DNA from: Paenibacillus taichungensis
GTDB lineage: Bacteria; Bacillota; Bacilli; Paenibacillales; Paenibacillaceae
NCBI RefSeq assembly: GCF_013359905.1
Contig: NZ_JABMCC010000096.1
Span: forward strand, 1-64,000
Length of the DNA: 64,000 nucleotides
Direction: 5' to 3'
Shown here: one piece after another, positions 44,901 through 54,049 of the stretch
Numbering within the stretch: position 1 is the first letter of the stretch
Layout: each line of letters begins with the position of its first letter
Notes under the pieces: model-generated
What the model saw: only the letters and a program-made list of their open reading frames with translations
Told to the model about the DNA's origin: nothing
The model's database searches: none
Program-made: the position numbers and the translations under genes

Positions 44901-45518
44901 ATGAAGCTTAAGAAGAAGAAGGATATATTTTTTGAGACACTAGAGAACATGGCAGATACGGTCGTGCAAGCGGCTGATTATTTCTCCCAACATGTTTCCA
45001 ACCTTCAGGATGTGACTCTTTTTGCCAATGAAATGAAGAAGTACGAGTCCCAGTGTGATGATTATGTTCATACCATCATTACAGAGCTCAACAAGACATT
45101 TATCACGCCGATCGAACGCGATGATATTATGGAACTGACAACGACACTTGATGACGTATTGGACGGACTCGAAGCAACAGCTTCCCGTTTCTATATGTAC
45201 CAACTGACTGACCCGGACGAATATATCGTTCAATTCGCTGAAATTTTGCGCCAATCAGCTTACGAAATTCAGAAGGCCATTCATTTGCTGTCTCAGAAAA
45301 AATTGCTGGCGATCCGCGAGTACACGATTCGTCTGAACGATCTGGAAAACCAGGGCGACGAAGTGCTGCGCAACTGTATCAAGAATCTTTTTGCTACTGT
45401 GCCTGATCCGATTGAACTGATCAAACGCAAGGAAATTTACGAACGTCTTGAGACGACAACGGATGCATGTGAACACGTAGCGAATGTGCTCGAATCCATC
45501 ATCATGCGTAATTCTTAA
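44901..45518 (+). CDS. DUF47 (PhoU-like) accessory protein of the Pit transporter
   Basis: A 205-aa all-helical PhoU-like protein of the DUF47 family. It starts KLKKKKDIFFETLENMADTV and has PIERDDIMELTTTLDDVLDG and TTDACEHVANVLESIIMR, the conserved acidic metal-binding helices. Such proteins are coded next to Pit phosphate transporters and are thought to modulate them. AAAGGGGA is 8 nt before ATG 44901. The pit gene begins 14 nt after the stop, so the pair is one operon. Confidence 0.9.
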   Translation: MKLKKKKDIFFETLENMADTVVQAADYFSQHVSNLQDVTLFANEMKKYESQCDDYVHTIITELNKTFITPIERDDIMELTTTLDDVLDGLEATASRFYMYQLTDPDEYIVQFAEILRQSAYEIQKAIHLLSQKKLLAIREYTIRLNDLENQGDEVLRNCIKNLFATVPDPIELIKRKEIYERLETTTDACEHVANVLESIIMRNS

Positions 45519-45532
45519 GGAGCCAGAGAATA

Positions 45533-46522
45533 ATGGAAACAACGATTTGGGTATTGGGTATAGTCGTCTTCCTTGCACTGGCGTTTGACTTCATCAACGG
45601 ATTCCACGATACGGCGAATGCCATTGCAACTTCGGTCTCGACACGAGCACTGACTCCTCGCCGGGCAATCCTTATGGCTGCCGTGATGAACTTTGTCGGT
45701 GCCATGATGTTTACTGGAGTAGCGAAGACGATCGGGGGGAGTGTAACAGACCCCACCAAGCTGGATAACGGGATTGAGGTCGTCATAGTCACCTTGATCG
45801 CCGCGATTATCTGGAATCTCGTTACATGGTGGTTCGGAATTCCTTCTTCATCCTCGCATGCACTGATTGGTGCTCTTGCTGGTGCTGTACTTGTTGGCGC
45901 AGGGGCTGATAAAGTCAAATGGAGTGGATTTATTGACATTGTCGGAGGATTGTTATTATCACCTCTGATCGCATTTGCCATCGGTTATGTGGTCATGACC
46001 ATTCTCAAATATATTTTTGCCAAACGCAGTCCGCATAACGTGAACAAAGGTTTCCGTACGGTACAGATTTTCACAGCAGCGCTTCAGGCGTTTACGCACG
46101 GTACCAATGATGCGCAGAAGGCAATGGGTATCATTACTTTTGCACTGGTCGCAGCAGGCGTACAGGATCATCTGGATGTTCCGTTGTGGGTTAAAATCTC
46201 TGCGGCAACAGCGATGGCTCTCGGTACTTCCATCGGTGGTTGGAAAATCATCAAAACGATGGGAACCAAAATTTTCAAAATTGAACCGATTAACGGGTTT
46301 GCAGCTGATCTATCAGCCGCATCTGTTATTTTCTCGGCAACGTTGCTCCACCTACCGGTGAGTACAACTCACGCTATCACATCTGCCATTCTGGGTGTTG
46401 GTTCCGCGAAACGTTTCTCAGCCGTTAAATGGGGACTAGCTGGACGTATCATTATTACGTGGTTCATTACGATTCCGATTACCGGGGCGCTGGCAGGATT
46501 GTTGTACTGGATCATTTTCTAA
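45533..46522 (+). CDS. pit: Low-affinity inorganic phosphate transporter
   Basis: A 329-aa PiT-family permease (Pi with a cation) with about 10 membrane segments. The two family signatures are clear: DFINGFHDTANAIATSVSTR in the first half and FTHGTNDAQKAMGI in the second, with GIPSSSSHALIGALAG and LPVSTTHAITSAILG as paired loops. GGAGCCAGAG precedes the ATG. It follows the DUF47 gene in the same operon. A terminator lies at 46739. Transport direction and partner ion cannot be read from sequence. Confidence 0.93.
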   Translation: METTIWVLGIVVFLALAFDFINGFHDTANAIATSVSTRALTPRRAILMAAVMNFVGAMMFTGVAKTIGGSVTDPTKLDNGIEVVIVTLIAAIIWNLVTWWFGIPSSSSHALIGALAGAVLVGAGADKVKWSGFIDIVGGLLLSPLIAFAIGYVVMTILKYIFAKRSPHNVNKGFRTVQIFTAALQAFTHGTNDAQKAMGIITFALVAAGVQDHLDVPLWVKISAATAMALGTSIGGWKIIKTMGTKIFKIEPINGFAADLSAASVIFSATLLHLPVSTTHAITSAILGVGSAKRFSAVKWGLAGRIIITWFITIPITGALAGLLYWIIF

Positions 46523-46577
46523 TTCGAAAAAGTGTTCCTGGACTAATTCTGGGTTTCAGACAAACTGTTCATAACAT

Positions 46578-46794
46578 TGTGAATATCGGGATATGTGGAC
46601 AATTATACAACCAAAAAGAAGAGACGCCTGTGCATGAACGTGTGGACAGGCTGGATATGTGGATAGCCATCCGTGGAATGATAAACCAAAAGAAGATATT
46701 CCTGTGGATACAGGAGACTGTGGATAGGGAAATGAGAGAAGCCAACAGGGTTGGCTTTTTTTGTTGTCGCGTTTGCAGGATAACGTGTGTATAA
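46578..46794 (+). promoter_or_regulatory. DnaA-box cluster upstream of corA
   Basis: Six 9-mers with one deviation from TGTGNATAA lie in the same orientation at 46578, 46594, 46629, 46658, 46703 and 46719. A perfect one, TGTGTATAA, is at 46786-46794 and overlaps a TATAAT -10 (46790-46795) before corA. This fills most of the 352-nt pit-corA gap. Confidence 0.6.
46739..46763 (+). terminator. Terminator of the phosphate transport operon
   Basis: AAGCCAAC pairs with GTTGGCTT across a short loop, followed by seven or eight T. Confidence 0.88.
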
Positions 46795-46874
46795 TGGGCT
46801 GTTGCAGGAGACGGTTCAATGGTTAAAGTTGTACAATAACGTAAAGGATACAAGACAAGGACGTGGTCTAATTT

Positions 46875-47834
46875 ATGATTCGTACACTCGCCATCTCACG
46901 GGATCATCAGGTATCTGTAAATGTACCGCTTACACAGCTGGATCTGCAGGATTACGCCTGGGTATGGGCAGATTTCAATCAGCCTTCCGAAGAGGAAAGC
47001 CAGTTGCTGGATACATATTTTCATTTTCATCCATTAGCTATTGAGGATTGTATGCATGTGTTGCAGCGACCCAAGCTCGATTATTATGACAATTTGCAGT
47101 TCCTCGTGCTGCATGCACTGAATCCGACCACATTGGAAGCGGAAGAGGTAGACCTGTTTCTGGGTGCGAACTTCCTGGTTTCCTTTCATCACGGGGCACT
47201 GGAGGAAGTCGATGAAGCTTGGGAGAGGTTGCTGCATCATGCGCACGAACGAACCATCTGGGCCAGGGGCCCGGTGGCAGCGGCATATACGGTGATGGAC
47301 AAGCTGGTCGATCATTATTTCCCGTCTCTGTTTACCATTGAGGATGAGCTGGCTGAACTGGAGAACCGGGGCGGCAGGGAGTCGGTGGAAGACCTGATGA
47401 ATCAAGTGTTCGACTTGCGCAGTCGATTGCTGAAGCTTAGACGGACGGTAGTACCCATGCGGGATCTGCTCTATCGGGTAGTCAATTCTCAGCATGTGCA
47501 GCGAACAGGGGAGCATACCGTATATTTTACCGATATCTATGACCATTTGTTGAAGCTGACAGACATGATTGAAGCTGATCGGGAAATGACGGCAGACCTG
47601 CGCGACAGTTACATTTCGCTGAATTCCAACCGTATGAACCAGATTATGAAGACCCTCACCGTGATTACAACAGTCTTTATGCCATTGACGCTGATCGCGG
47701 GGATCTATGGCATGAACTTTGCTTATATGCCTGAGCTGCAATTGAAGTTTGGGTATGGAGCTGTACTGCTGTTGATGTTTGTTCTGGGCGGAAGCATGGT
47801 GGCCTGGTTTGTGAAGCGGGGCTGGTTTAAGTAA
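46875..47834 (+). CDS. corA: CorA family magnesium/divalent cation transporter
   Basis: A 319-aa CorA-type channel. The N-terminal cytoplasmic part has HPLAIEDCMHVLQRPKLDYY and the long helix region LRSRLLKLRRTVVPMRDLLY. The C-terminus has two membrane segments with the family's signature YGMNF at the end of the first (TVFMPLTLIAGIYGMNF) and a basic tail. It is a homopentameric Mg2+ (or Co2+) channel in the family. Ribosome site AAGGACGTGG is modest. It is a single gene between DnaA-box clusters; its own -10 overlaps a perfect DnaA box. Confidence 0.93.
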   Translation: MIRTLAISRDHQVSVNVPLTQLDLQDYAWVWADFNQPSEEESQLLDTYFHFHPLAIEDCMHVLQRPKLDYYDNLQFLVLHALNPTTLEAEEVDLFLGANFLVSFHHGALEEVDEAWERLLHHAHERTIWARGPVAAAYTVMDKLVDHYFPSLFTIEDELAELENRGGRESVEDLMNQVFDLRSRLLKLRRTVVPMRDLLYRVVNSQHVQRTGEHTVYFTDIYDHLLKLTDMIEADREMTADLRDSYISLNSNRMNQIMKTLTVITTVFMPLTLIAGIYGMNFAYMPELQLKFGYGAVLLLMFVLGGSMVAWFVKRGWFK

Positions 47835-47866
47835 GGAAGAATAGAAACTATAGCAAGTGAAGAGTT

Positions 47867-47886
47867 AGCGATCTGCACAGATCGCT
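47867..47886 (+). terminator. Hairpin after corA
   Basis: AGCGATCTG pairs with CAGATCGCT, followed by TCTTT. A plausible but weak terminator. Confidence 0.55.
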
Positions 47887-47895
47887 TCTTTAGCC

Positions 47896-48000
47896 TGTGT
47901 ATGATGTGTATAAGAGGGCAAATAGGAGTACATATAGATTCATTTTCGGAATAGATGTCCACATGTGGATAAAATAAATGAAGAAGCATCATGTGCATAA
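47896..48000 (+). promoter_or_regulatory. Cluster of three perfect DnaA boxes
   Basis: TGTGTATAA (47905-47913), TGTGGATAA (47964-47972) and TGTGCATAA (47992-48000) all match TGTGNATAA, the complement of the DnaA box TTATNCACA. A fourth, TGTGTATGA, abuts the first at 47896-47904. All have the same orientation. No origin-like AT-rich unwinding region or dnaA/dnaN gene is nearby. Confidence 0.7.
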
Positions 48001-48047
48001 CTTTATTTGAGGAAATTTGGCTGTTACGAACAGGGTGGAAAAAGTAA

Positions 48048-48085
48048 AAGGCATCTTCAGTACTGAAGAGTACTGAAGATGCCTT
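48048..48085. terminator. Perfect 17-bp hairpin, terminator of the alkC gene
   Basis: AAGGCATCTTCAGTACT (48048-48064), loop GAAG, then the exact complement to 48085. On the minus strand it is followed by a T-rich stretch (TTTACTTTTT), so it most likely ends the minus-strand alkC transcript. Confidence 0.75.
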
Positions 48086-48200
48086 GGGGGAATTTCTCAA
48101 GGAATGGATTCCATGAGCTGAATTTTAACATGAGATTCTTATCGTGAAATGAACCCTGCTACGTTTTCATAATAAGTTGGATGGCTCCATTCGAATTAGG

Positions 48201-49292
48201 TTACTCTGTTTGCTCCAATACAAATGTGGCTGTAGCGGTAGGTTGTCCATTAACGACAATCGTTAGCGTATGCAAACCGGCATAATGCTTTCTCGTCGTA
48301 ATGACTTTGAACGATTGCTTCGTTGCAACCTTGGTTCTCCCGGTAGGGAAAGTTTTGTCAGAGCACTTGAACCGCTTGGGTGCCTGCTTGCCATTTGCTT
48401 TCATATATCCGATCTCATATTCGATCCGCAGCATCTGTGACTGACCACTTTCATTAACGACATCAAAGGAAAAATGAAGATCTTCCCCGATGGCAACGGT
48501 ATCTCTTGCAAGCTGAAGATGCTCGATATGTGTCGCATCCTGCTCGACATAACCAAAGAGACTCAGCGCCTTCGGATGCCCCTTTTTCAGCAATGAGCGG
48601 CTTGCATGACGAACGATCCAGTCCGTATGTTCATGTTGTCCGTACCAGCTTGAGGCCAAATCCAGGACCAGTTCTGGATGGTCTTTCGAGATGTCGTTCA
48701 GGTGATTGGCTACACTTTTCCGGACATACAGGGACTCGTCCTGCTTCAATTCATGCAGAATGGGAAGTACTGGTGTTGGATCGGAGATGAATCCCCGAAG
48801 TTTGGAACCCCATGGAAGACGTGGACGGCTGCCTTCACTGGCAAGCCTGCGTATATGTTCATTGGGACTTCCCGTCCATTCCATCATGCGTTTCATCGTT
48901 TCGATCGGGTAGCGTTCGATAAACGGGCGTACCGCGAACTCGGAACTGGAATAAGGTGTGAAGAGGGTCAAGTACTTCATGGATAGTTCGTAGTTTTCCG
49001 GGGCAAGTCCGTTGACTTCAATAAAATCAGGAACGAACAGGTACTCGACCCCACGCATCTGCGGTGCTGCCTGCTCAATCACGTGTAATGCCTCTTCATA
49101 GTTATCAGGGAGAACTTCGGTCAATGCCGACGTAATGCGGCGGATACGAGCTTTGAATTCCAGTTCTCCCCAGCCTTCGGCAAATACAAGTTCACGAAAT
49201 TGCTGCTTGTCCAACTTGGGGTAGAATTGGTGTAACCATTCTCCTGTCCGGTCGATTAATGCGGGAGTATATTTGTCTTTAAACAGTTCCAT
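48201..49292 (-). CDS. DNA alkylation repair protein, AlkC-like with Ig-like domain
   Basis: A 363-aa protein. Residues about 1-240 are HEAT-like helical repeats of the AlkC/AlkD glycosylase superfamily (ELVFAEGWGELEFKARIRRI; WTGSPNEHIRRLASEGSRPR; SLYVRKSVANHLNDISKDHP; WIVRHASRSLLKKGHP). Residues about 265-360 form a beta-rich Ig-like domain (LHFSFDVVNESGQSQMLRIE; AGLHTLTIVVNGQPTATATF), which is a mark of AlkC. These enzymes remove N3-methyladenine or N3-methylcytosine from DNA. AAAGGAGG precedes the ATG. Lone gene, no Ada-type regulator nearby. Confidence 0.9.
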   Translation of the reverse strand: MELFKDKYTPALIDRTGEWLHQFYPKLDKQQFRELVFAEGWGELEFKARIRRITSALTEVLPDNYEEALHVIEQAAPQMRGVEYLFVPDFIEVNGLAPENYELSMKYLTLFTPYSSSEFAVRPFIERYPIETMKRMMEWTGSPNEHIRRLASEGSRPRLPWGSKLRGFISDPTPVLPILHELKQDESLYVRKSVANHLNDISKDHPELVLDLASSWYGQHEHTDWIVRHASRSLLKKGHPKALSLFGYVEQDATHIEHLQLARDTVAIGEDLHFSFDVVNESGQSQMLRIEYEIGYMKANGKQAPKRFKCSDKTFPTGRTKVATKQSFKVITTRKHYAGLHTLTIVVNGQPTATATFVLEQTE

Positions 49293-49467
49293 AATCCGCC
49301 TCCTTTATCTATAACTCAGTATACCTCAATTCACGGGAATAAGAACATAGGTTCCTAAAAAAGGTTATCGAATATTCTCTTATATGAACGAATGAGTGAA
49401 TTGAAAAGGAAGAAGATGAAAGTGGATTAAGGCACCCCCTTATGTAAGAGGGCGCCTGGGAAAAGTG

Positions 49468-50103
49468 TTAGAGCTTTTTGCTTTTTTTGGGACGACGTTT
49501 GGTGGTATTGGATTTATTCCGGCCCGTTTTACTACTCGTGTTCCGTTTGCGCGGAGCAGAGGTCGTTTTTTTACGACGTTTGCGTGAGCGAGGTGGCGAA
49601 TACTCTTCATAATCTTTATCCGCAAGACTGCTACCTTTTTTTCCTTTTCCAAAAGGCAGAATCCCCATCACCAGCTTCATCATTGGGGCCATCTGCTGGA
49701 AGCCGCCAACGACCTTTTGCATTTTGCCGATCCCGTTCACGATGCCGTCGATTCCACCAAAACGGTCGATCATTCCTTTTAATTCCCCGAGATTAGCCAG
49801 GGAAAAGCCTGAGGAAGACGCAGGCGTTTCCACCGGAACAGGGGAAGCAACAGGAGCTCCCCCGCCGAAAAAGTTTCCGCCAGGCCCCCCCGGACCACCT
49901 GGACTATAAGGTACAAGTCCGGATGCTTCAACCTCTTGGAATTGGGGAGGATAATAAGGTTCTACACCAGGATACATGGGCTGAACCTGTGCCTCATTCA
50001 ATGCCCGTGGCGGCATATAGGCAGAAGTATGGGCCTGCCGTTGCGTATGGGAAGACGGACGCTGCCGTGGAGCGGGCTGACGGTGATAATAATGCTGTGG
50101 CAT
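49468..50103 (-). CDS. Low-complexity protein with Gly-rich and Lys/Arg-rich tails, VrrA/YqfQ-like
   Basis: A 211-aa protein in three zones: a His/Gln/Pro/Tyr-rich N-terminus (about 1-75, YYHRQPAPRQRP), a Gly-Pro stretch (PGGPGGPGGNFFGGG), a short helical core (about 105-150, LGELKGMIDRFGG; MQKVVGGFQQMAPMMKLVMG) and a very basic C-terminus (SRKRRKKTT to RPKKSKK). The layout recalls the YqfQ/VrrA proteins of Bacilli, sometimes linked to spores; the match is by composition only. AGAAGGA lies 12 nt before the ATG. Function unknown. Confidence 0.6.
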   Translation of the reverse strand: MPQHYYHRQPAPRQRPSSHTQRQAHTSAYMPPRALNEAQVQPMYPGVEPYYPPQFQEVEASGLVPYSPGGPGGPGGNFFGGGAPVASPVPVETPASSSGFSLANLGELKGMIDRFGGIDGIVNGIGKMQKVVGGFQQMAPMMKLVMGILPFGKGKKGSSLADKDYEEYSPPRSRKRRKKTTSAPRKRNTSSKTGRNKSNTTKRRPKKSKKL

Positions 50104-50552
50104 GAACTATCACGTTCCTTCTATGTTGGATTTCGGAATTGCGTTCCTTCAGCGACTGGACGTGCATAACAGACTGAGTTGGAACTCCCTTTTGCTATAC
50201 TGTATGTCATTAGCGGAGAGACGGCGTAGGCGAGTATCCCGCAAAACGGGATATTTGCGGATTTGGGCGCAGGAGAGGATGATAGCTTCGCAGTGGAATT
50301 ATATAGATCTGACACAAATTTGTCACATTTTAAACAGGGTAATTCCTACATAATTAATCGGAAATATACGGTGAAAAATGGGATAAATCGTGAGATAGAG
50401 GGGGATTGTACGCGCAGGGAGGACATTAATGCTGTATGAAAGCGGTAACATGTATTTTTATTCTGTAGTGCGTGAAATCGTTAACGCTTGAAATACCAAC
50501 TCAGGCTGGGTACAATGAAGGTACACAGTAACCGCTAGGGGATGATGATGAA
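50104..50552. other. Gap before yerC with overlapping hairpins
   Basis: This 449-nt stretch holds no supported gene. It contains two overlapping perfect inverted repeats, TATCCCG/CGGGATA (50235-50253) and CCGCAAA/TTTGCGG (starting 50239), which exclude each other. No clear promoter was found, but yerC must be transcribed from here. Confidence 0.4.
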
Positions 50553-50843
50553 ATGCAGCTGAAAAAGCTAAATGATAAAAGCATTGAACAATTATTTGAG
50601 GCTATTTTGACTCTGAAAGATATTGAAGAGTGTTATGTGTTTTTTGATGACCTCTGCACGGTAAACGAGATTCAATCCATGTCCCAGCGACTGGAAGTAG
50701 CACGTATGCTTGGCAAAGGAAATACCTATAACCAGATTGAAGCTGAGACAGGTGCAAGTACAGCCACGATCTCTCGTGTAAAACGCTGCCTGAACTACGG
50801 TAATGACGGTTATAAAATGACGCTGGAACGCCTGGGACGTTAA
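50553..50843 (+). CDS. yerC: YerC/YecD family TrpR-related regulator
   Basis: A 96-aa DNA-binding protein of the YerC/YecD TrpR-like family. It starts LKKLNDKSIEQLFEAILTLK, has FFDDLCTVNEIQSMSQRLEV and the helix-turn-helix YNQIEAETGASTATISRVKR, then CLNYGNDGY. The family shares the TrpR fold; the regulated genes are not known. GGGGA lies about 10 nt before the ATG. The chelatase gene begins 2 nt after the stop, so the two are one operon. Confidence 0.92.
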   Translation: MQLKKLNDKSIEQLFEAILTLKDIEECYVFFDDLCTVNEIQSMSQRLEVARMLGKGNTYNQIEAETGASTATISRVKRCLNYGNDGYKMTLERLGR

Positions 50844-50845
50844 GG

Positions 50846-51625
50846 ATGAAGAAACCGGGTGTACTCATCATTAGTCACGGTTCTCAGGAGAAAACCTGGG
50901 TAGAATCCGTCGATGACGCGGTCTCCCGGTTGAATCTGCCTGAACCCTTGCCCGTTGAAGCCGGGTTTCTTGAACTTGTGGAAGGACGCCTGATCCAGGA
51001 CGGTATCAACCGACTGGAAGCACAGGGCGTAACCGATTTATTGGTCGTACCTCTGTTTGTTTCATCCGGTAGTACACATGTGGATGAGATCGAGTATGCC
51101 ATCGGTGCCAAAGACGCTCCGGAGCGTGAGACGGATCTTGAACCCTTCGAGGTGAAAGCACAAGTCCACTTCGGCTATCCTGTGGATAACGACCCTGATA
51201 TTGCGGTCATGGTCTGGGACAAGGTAAAGGCCCTGTCGCAGCAACCAGAACAGGAGACGATCCTGTTAATCGGACATGGGAGTATTCACGATGGATTCCG
51301 TCAGCGATGGGAAGCGGGCATTTCTTCACTCGCACAGCGGGTGCAGGAAGTCAGCGGTGTTGCTCATACCGATTATGCGCTGCTAAATCCGGATAGTGTG
51401 TACGATAAGGCGAAATACTGGAGTGAAGAGCGGGGGAGCCGGGTTATTGTGGCGCCGCTGTTTTTGAGTGCCGGTTATTTCACCATGAAGGTGATCCCGG
51501 GCCGATTGAAGGAACTGGATTTCGCATATAGTGGTGAGACGCTGCTTCCACATCCGTTATTAGGAACATGGCTGGAGCGCCAAATTCAACTTTTACTGGA
51601 AAGATGCAATGAGGTTAAGGTTTAA
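50846..51625 (+). CDS. CbiX/SirB-type sirohydrochlorin chelatase
   Basis: A 259-aa protein of two homologous halves: VLIISHGSQEKTWVESV with LLVVPLFVSSGSTHVDEIEY in the first, and ILLIGHGSIHDGFRQRW with VIVAPLFLSAGYFTMKVIP in the second. The His after each strand (SHGS, GHGS) binds metal. This fits CbiX/SirB, which insert Co2+ or Fe2+ into sirohydrochlorin for cobalamin or siroheme. No siroheme or cobalamin gene is adjacent, so the metal and pathway remain open. It is cotranscribed with yerC. Two terminators follow. Confidence 0.85.
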   Translation: MKKPGVLIISHGSQEKTWVESVDDAVSRLNLPEPLPVEAGFLELVEGRLIQDGINRLEAQGVTDLLVVPLFVSSGSTHVDEIEYAIGAKDAPERETDLEPFEVKAQVHFGYPVDNDPDIAVMVWDKVKALSQQPEQETILLIGHGSIHDGFRQRWEAGISSLAQRVQEVSGVAHTDYALLNPDSVYDKAKYWSEERGSRVIVAPLFLSAGYFTMKVIPGRLKELDFAYSGETLLPHPLLGTWLERQIQLLLERCNEVKV

Positions 51626-51687
51626 TTCAGAGAAAACAGGTCGCAGTTAGCGATTATTCCCGTTATCTCTAACAATAGCTTAAACAC

Positions 51688-51711
51688 AAACGGCAGAGAT
51701 GCCGTTTTTTT
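51688..51711 (+). terminator. Terminator 1 after the chelatase gene
   Basis: AAACGGCA pairs with TGCCGTTT around GAGA, followed by T residues. Confidence 0.9.
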
Positions 51712-51734
51712 GTTTTTATATGTACTTTAGACCA

Positions 51735-51760
51735 AACACGCCGAAGCAGGCGTGTTTTTT
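51735..51760 (+). terminator. Terminator 2 after the chelatase gene
   Basis: AACACGCC pairs with GGCGTGTT around GAAGCA, followed by six T. Tandem with the previous terminator. Confidence 0.9.
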
Positions 51761-51892
51761 CTGTATTAGGCAAAACCCTATACGAAGCGGAATTTCGGGT
51801 TCAATCCGCGGAGACAGAGTGGAGGGTGAGGGTTCTAACTCTGAAATGATTCTCTTTACAGGAAAGTTTTTGTCTGATAAGATGTCAACATT

Positions 51893-51930
51893 CAATTGTT
51901 AACCTAAAAAAATATTTTGGTTAACAATTG
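51893..51930 (+). promoter_or_regulatory. BirA operator of the biotin operon
   Basis: CAATTGTTAACC (51893-51904), 14 nt, GGTTAACAATTG (51919-51930): a perfect 12-bp inverted repeat matching the Bacillus BirA box TTGTTAACC-N14/15-GGTTAACAA. BirA with biotinyl-AMP would repress bioA onward. Confidence 0.95.
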
Positions 51931-51957
51931 AAATAATCTAACGGAAGGTGATATCTT

Positions 51958-53316
51958 GTGACACATTATGAACAGCTTGCAGCCATAAATAAGGCTCATT
52001 TATGGAACCCCTTTACGCAAATGAAAGATTACAATAACTCCGATCCTCTCATCATTGAACGGGGCGAAGGCGTCATGCTCTATGACGTCCAGGGACGTGC
52101 TTATTATGATGGCTTCGCCTCGGTTTGGCTTAATGTTCACGGACATAACATACCTGAGCTGAACCAAGCCATAACGGATCAGTTGGAACGTGTTGCACAT
52201 TCTACGTTACTCGGAATGGCTAATGTGCCAGCAATTGAACTTGCTGAGAAACTAGTAGAGATTTCCCCAGAGGGATTAAATAAAGTATTTTATTCTGATT
52301 CGGGAGCAACCGGTGTCGAGATCGCAGTGAAGATGGCGTTTCAATACTGGAAGAACCGAGGAGAAACCGGTAAAACGAAGTTTATCACGATGAATCAAGC
52401 CTATCACGGAGATACGATTGGTGCGGTGAGTGTCGGAGCAATTCCGTTGTACCATGATGTGTTCCGTCCCATGCTGTTTCCTACTCATGTCATTCCATAT
52501 CCTTACGTTTATCGACATGAGGACGGCGAGCGGGAAGCCATGGATGCTACGTTAACCCCATTACGCAATGTACTTGAAACGAGTGCAGATGAAATCGCGG
52601 CTATTATCGTGGAGCCGATTGTGCAAGGAGCTAGTGGCATCCTGATTATGCCAGAGGGCTGTCTACGCGAGATGGCAGCACTTTGCCGTACATATGGTGT
52701 ACTGTTCATAGCCGATGAGGTGGCGACAGGCTTCGGTAGGACAGGTGCTATGTTTGCTTGTGATCTTGAAGAGGTGTCACCTGATTTGATGGTGATAGGC
52801 AAAGGCCTTACAGGCGGCTACTTACCTGTGGCTGCGACACTGGCAACAGATGAGGTGTACAGCGCATTTTATGCCGATTATGAGGAGCAAAAAACATTTT
52901 TCCATGGTCATTCCTTCACAGGTAACCCGCTCGGCTGCGCTGTTGCTTTGGCTAACTTGAAACTATTTGAAGAGCGCAACCTGGTGGAAGGTGTAAGAGC
53001 AAAGGCGGCTTTTGTTGAGCAGAAGCTCTCAGTACTTAAAGATTCTCCGCACGTCGGGGATATCAGGCAGAAGGGATTGATGTTAGGAATTGAGCTTGTA
53101 CGGGATAAAGCAACTCGGGAACCGTACGATTGGGCTGAACGAATCGGCGTTCGGGTAACGGAGCGGGCCAGAGAGCTTGGCATGCTTACGAGACCACTTG
53201 GCAATGTTATTGTGTTCATTCCTCCTCTTGCTAGTACAGAGGCTGAGCTTGAAGCCATGATTGATATCTTGATGCAATCTATTTTTGACGTCACCGAAGG
53301 TGGTTCGGAATCATGA
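51958..53316 (+). CDS. bioA: Adenosylmethionine-8-amino-7-oxononanoate aminotransferase
   Basis: BioA (452 aa) aminates KAPA to DAPA, normally with S-adenosylmethionine as amino donor. The class III aminotransferase motifs are present: [10 protein letters not shown] at the start, the diaminopimelate/7-keto region [35 protein letters not shown] with the PLP Asp, and Lys282 in [15 protein letters not shown] start with GGAAGGTGA 7 nt upstream, 28 nt after the BirA operator. bioD overlaps by 4 nt. Confidence 0.95.
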   Translation: MTHYEQLAAINKAHLWNPFTQMKDYNNSDPLIIERGEGVMLYDVQGRAYYDGFASVWLNVHGHNIPELNQAITDQLERVAHSTLLGMANVPAIELAEKLVEISPEGLNKVFYSDSGATGVEIAVKMAFQYWKNRGETGKTKFITMNQAYHGDTIGAVSVGAIPLYHDVFRPMLFPTHVIPYPYVYRHEDGEREAMDATLTPLRNVLETSADEIAAIIVEPIVQGASGILIMPEGCLREMAALCRTYGVLFIADEVATGFGRTGAMFACDLEEVSPDLMVIGKGLTGGYLPVAATLATDEVYSAFYADYEEQKTFFHGHSFTGNPLGCAVALANLKLFEERNLVEGVRAKAAFVEQKLSVLKDSPHVGDIRQKGLMLGIELVRDKATREPYDWAERIGVRVTERARELGMLTRPLGNVIVFIPPLASTEAELEAMIDILMQSIFDVTEGGSES

Positions 53317-54047
53317 ATGGTTTTCGCGGATTATTCGTAACAGGTACGGACACAGGAGTTGGGAAAACAATCGTTACAGGGGCTCTTGTTGCTGCGCTTC
53401 GTGCTGAAAAACGGAATATAGGCGTCTGGAAGCCTGTACAATCGGGTGCGCTTCTTGGCAGTGGAGAAACCGATGCAGAACGCCTGTTGCAATACACCGG
53501 AATTGATGAGCGTGCCGAGCATGTGGCGCCATTTACGTTCCAAGCTCCACTGACCCCGATGCTAGCTGCCAAGCAGGATGGGGTGGAAATTACGCTACAG
53601 GAAATAATCAGTGCGGGTCAGCCACTGGCAAATCGATACGAGTCGATACTCATTGAAGGGGCAGGCGGCGTCGCTGTTCCACTGACCGAAGACTCTCTTG
53701 TAGTAGATTTGATCTCGGAGCTTCGAACACCGGCCCTGATCGTTGCGCGGACAGGTCTAGGTACGATTAATCATACACTTCTTACAGTGTCATACCTGCA
53801 GCAGCATGGGATTAAGGTCACAGGTTTTATTCTGAACGATGGTGAATCTGACGAGATTTATAACGACTCCAGCATCACAACAAACGCGGAGCTGATTGAA
53901 CGTTATTGCGGGATACCCTTTCTTGGACGTTTTCCCCGCTTGATGGACGAAATGAATACGGAAATGTTGATCCAGGTCATTCGAGAGAAGATCCAGTTAA
54001 CACCAATCAGACAGGCATTAACAGTTCAATCCATGGAGGAGGAATGA
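53313..54047 (+). CDS. bioD: Dethiobiotin synthetase
   Basis: BioD (244 aa) closes the ureido ring of dethiobiotin from DAPA, CO2 and ATP. The P-loop is near the start: [18 protein letters not shown]; then the DAPA-site segment GVWKPVQSG and the acidic loop [11 protein letters not shown]. The ATG overlaps the bioA stop (ATGA). Length is slightly more than E. coli BioD. bioB starts 2 nt after its stop. Confidence 0.95.
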   Translation: MNGFRGLFVTGTDTGVGKTIVTGALVAALRAEKRNIGVWKPVQSGALLGSGETDAERLLQYTGIDERAEHVAPFTFQAPLTPMLAAKQDGVEITLQEIISAGQPLANRYESILIEGAGGVAVPLTEDSLVVDLISELRTPALIVARTGLGTINHTLLTVSYLQQHGIKVTGFILNDGESDEIYNDSSITTNAELIERYCGIPFLGRFPRLMDEMNTEMLIQVIREKIQLTPIRQALTVQSMEEE

Positions 54048-54049
54048 AG

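Noticed and set aside
46578..48000. Chromosomal replication origin
   Set aside because: DnaA boxes are clustered, but no dnaA, dnaN, gidA or AT-rich 13-mer region is nearby; the flanking genes are unrelated.
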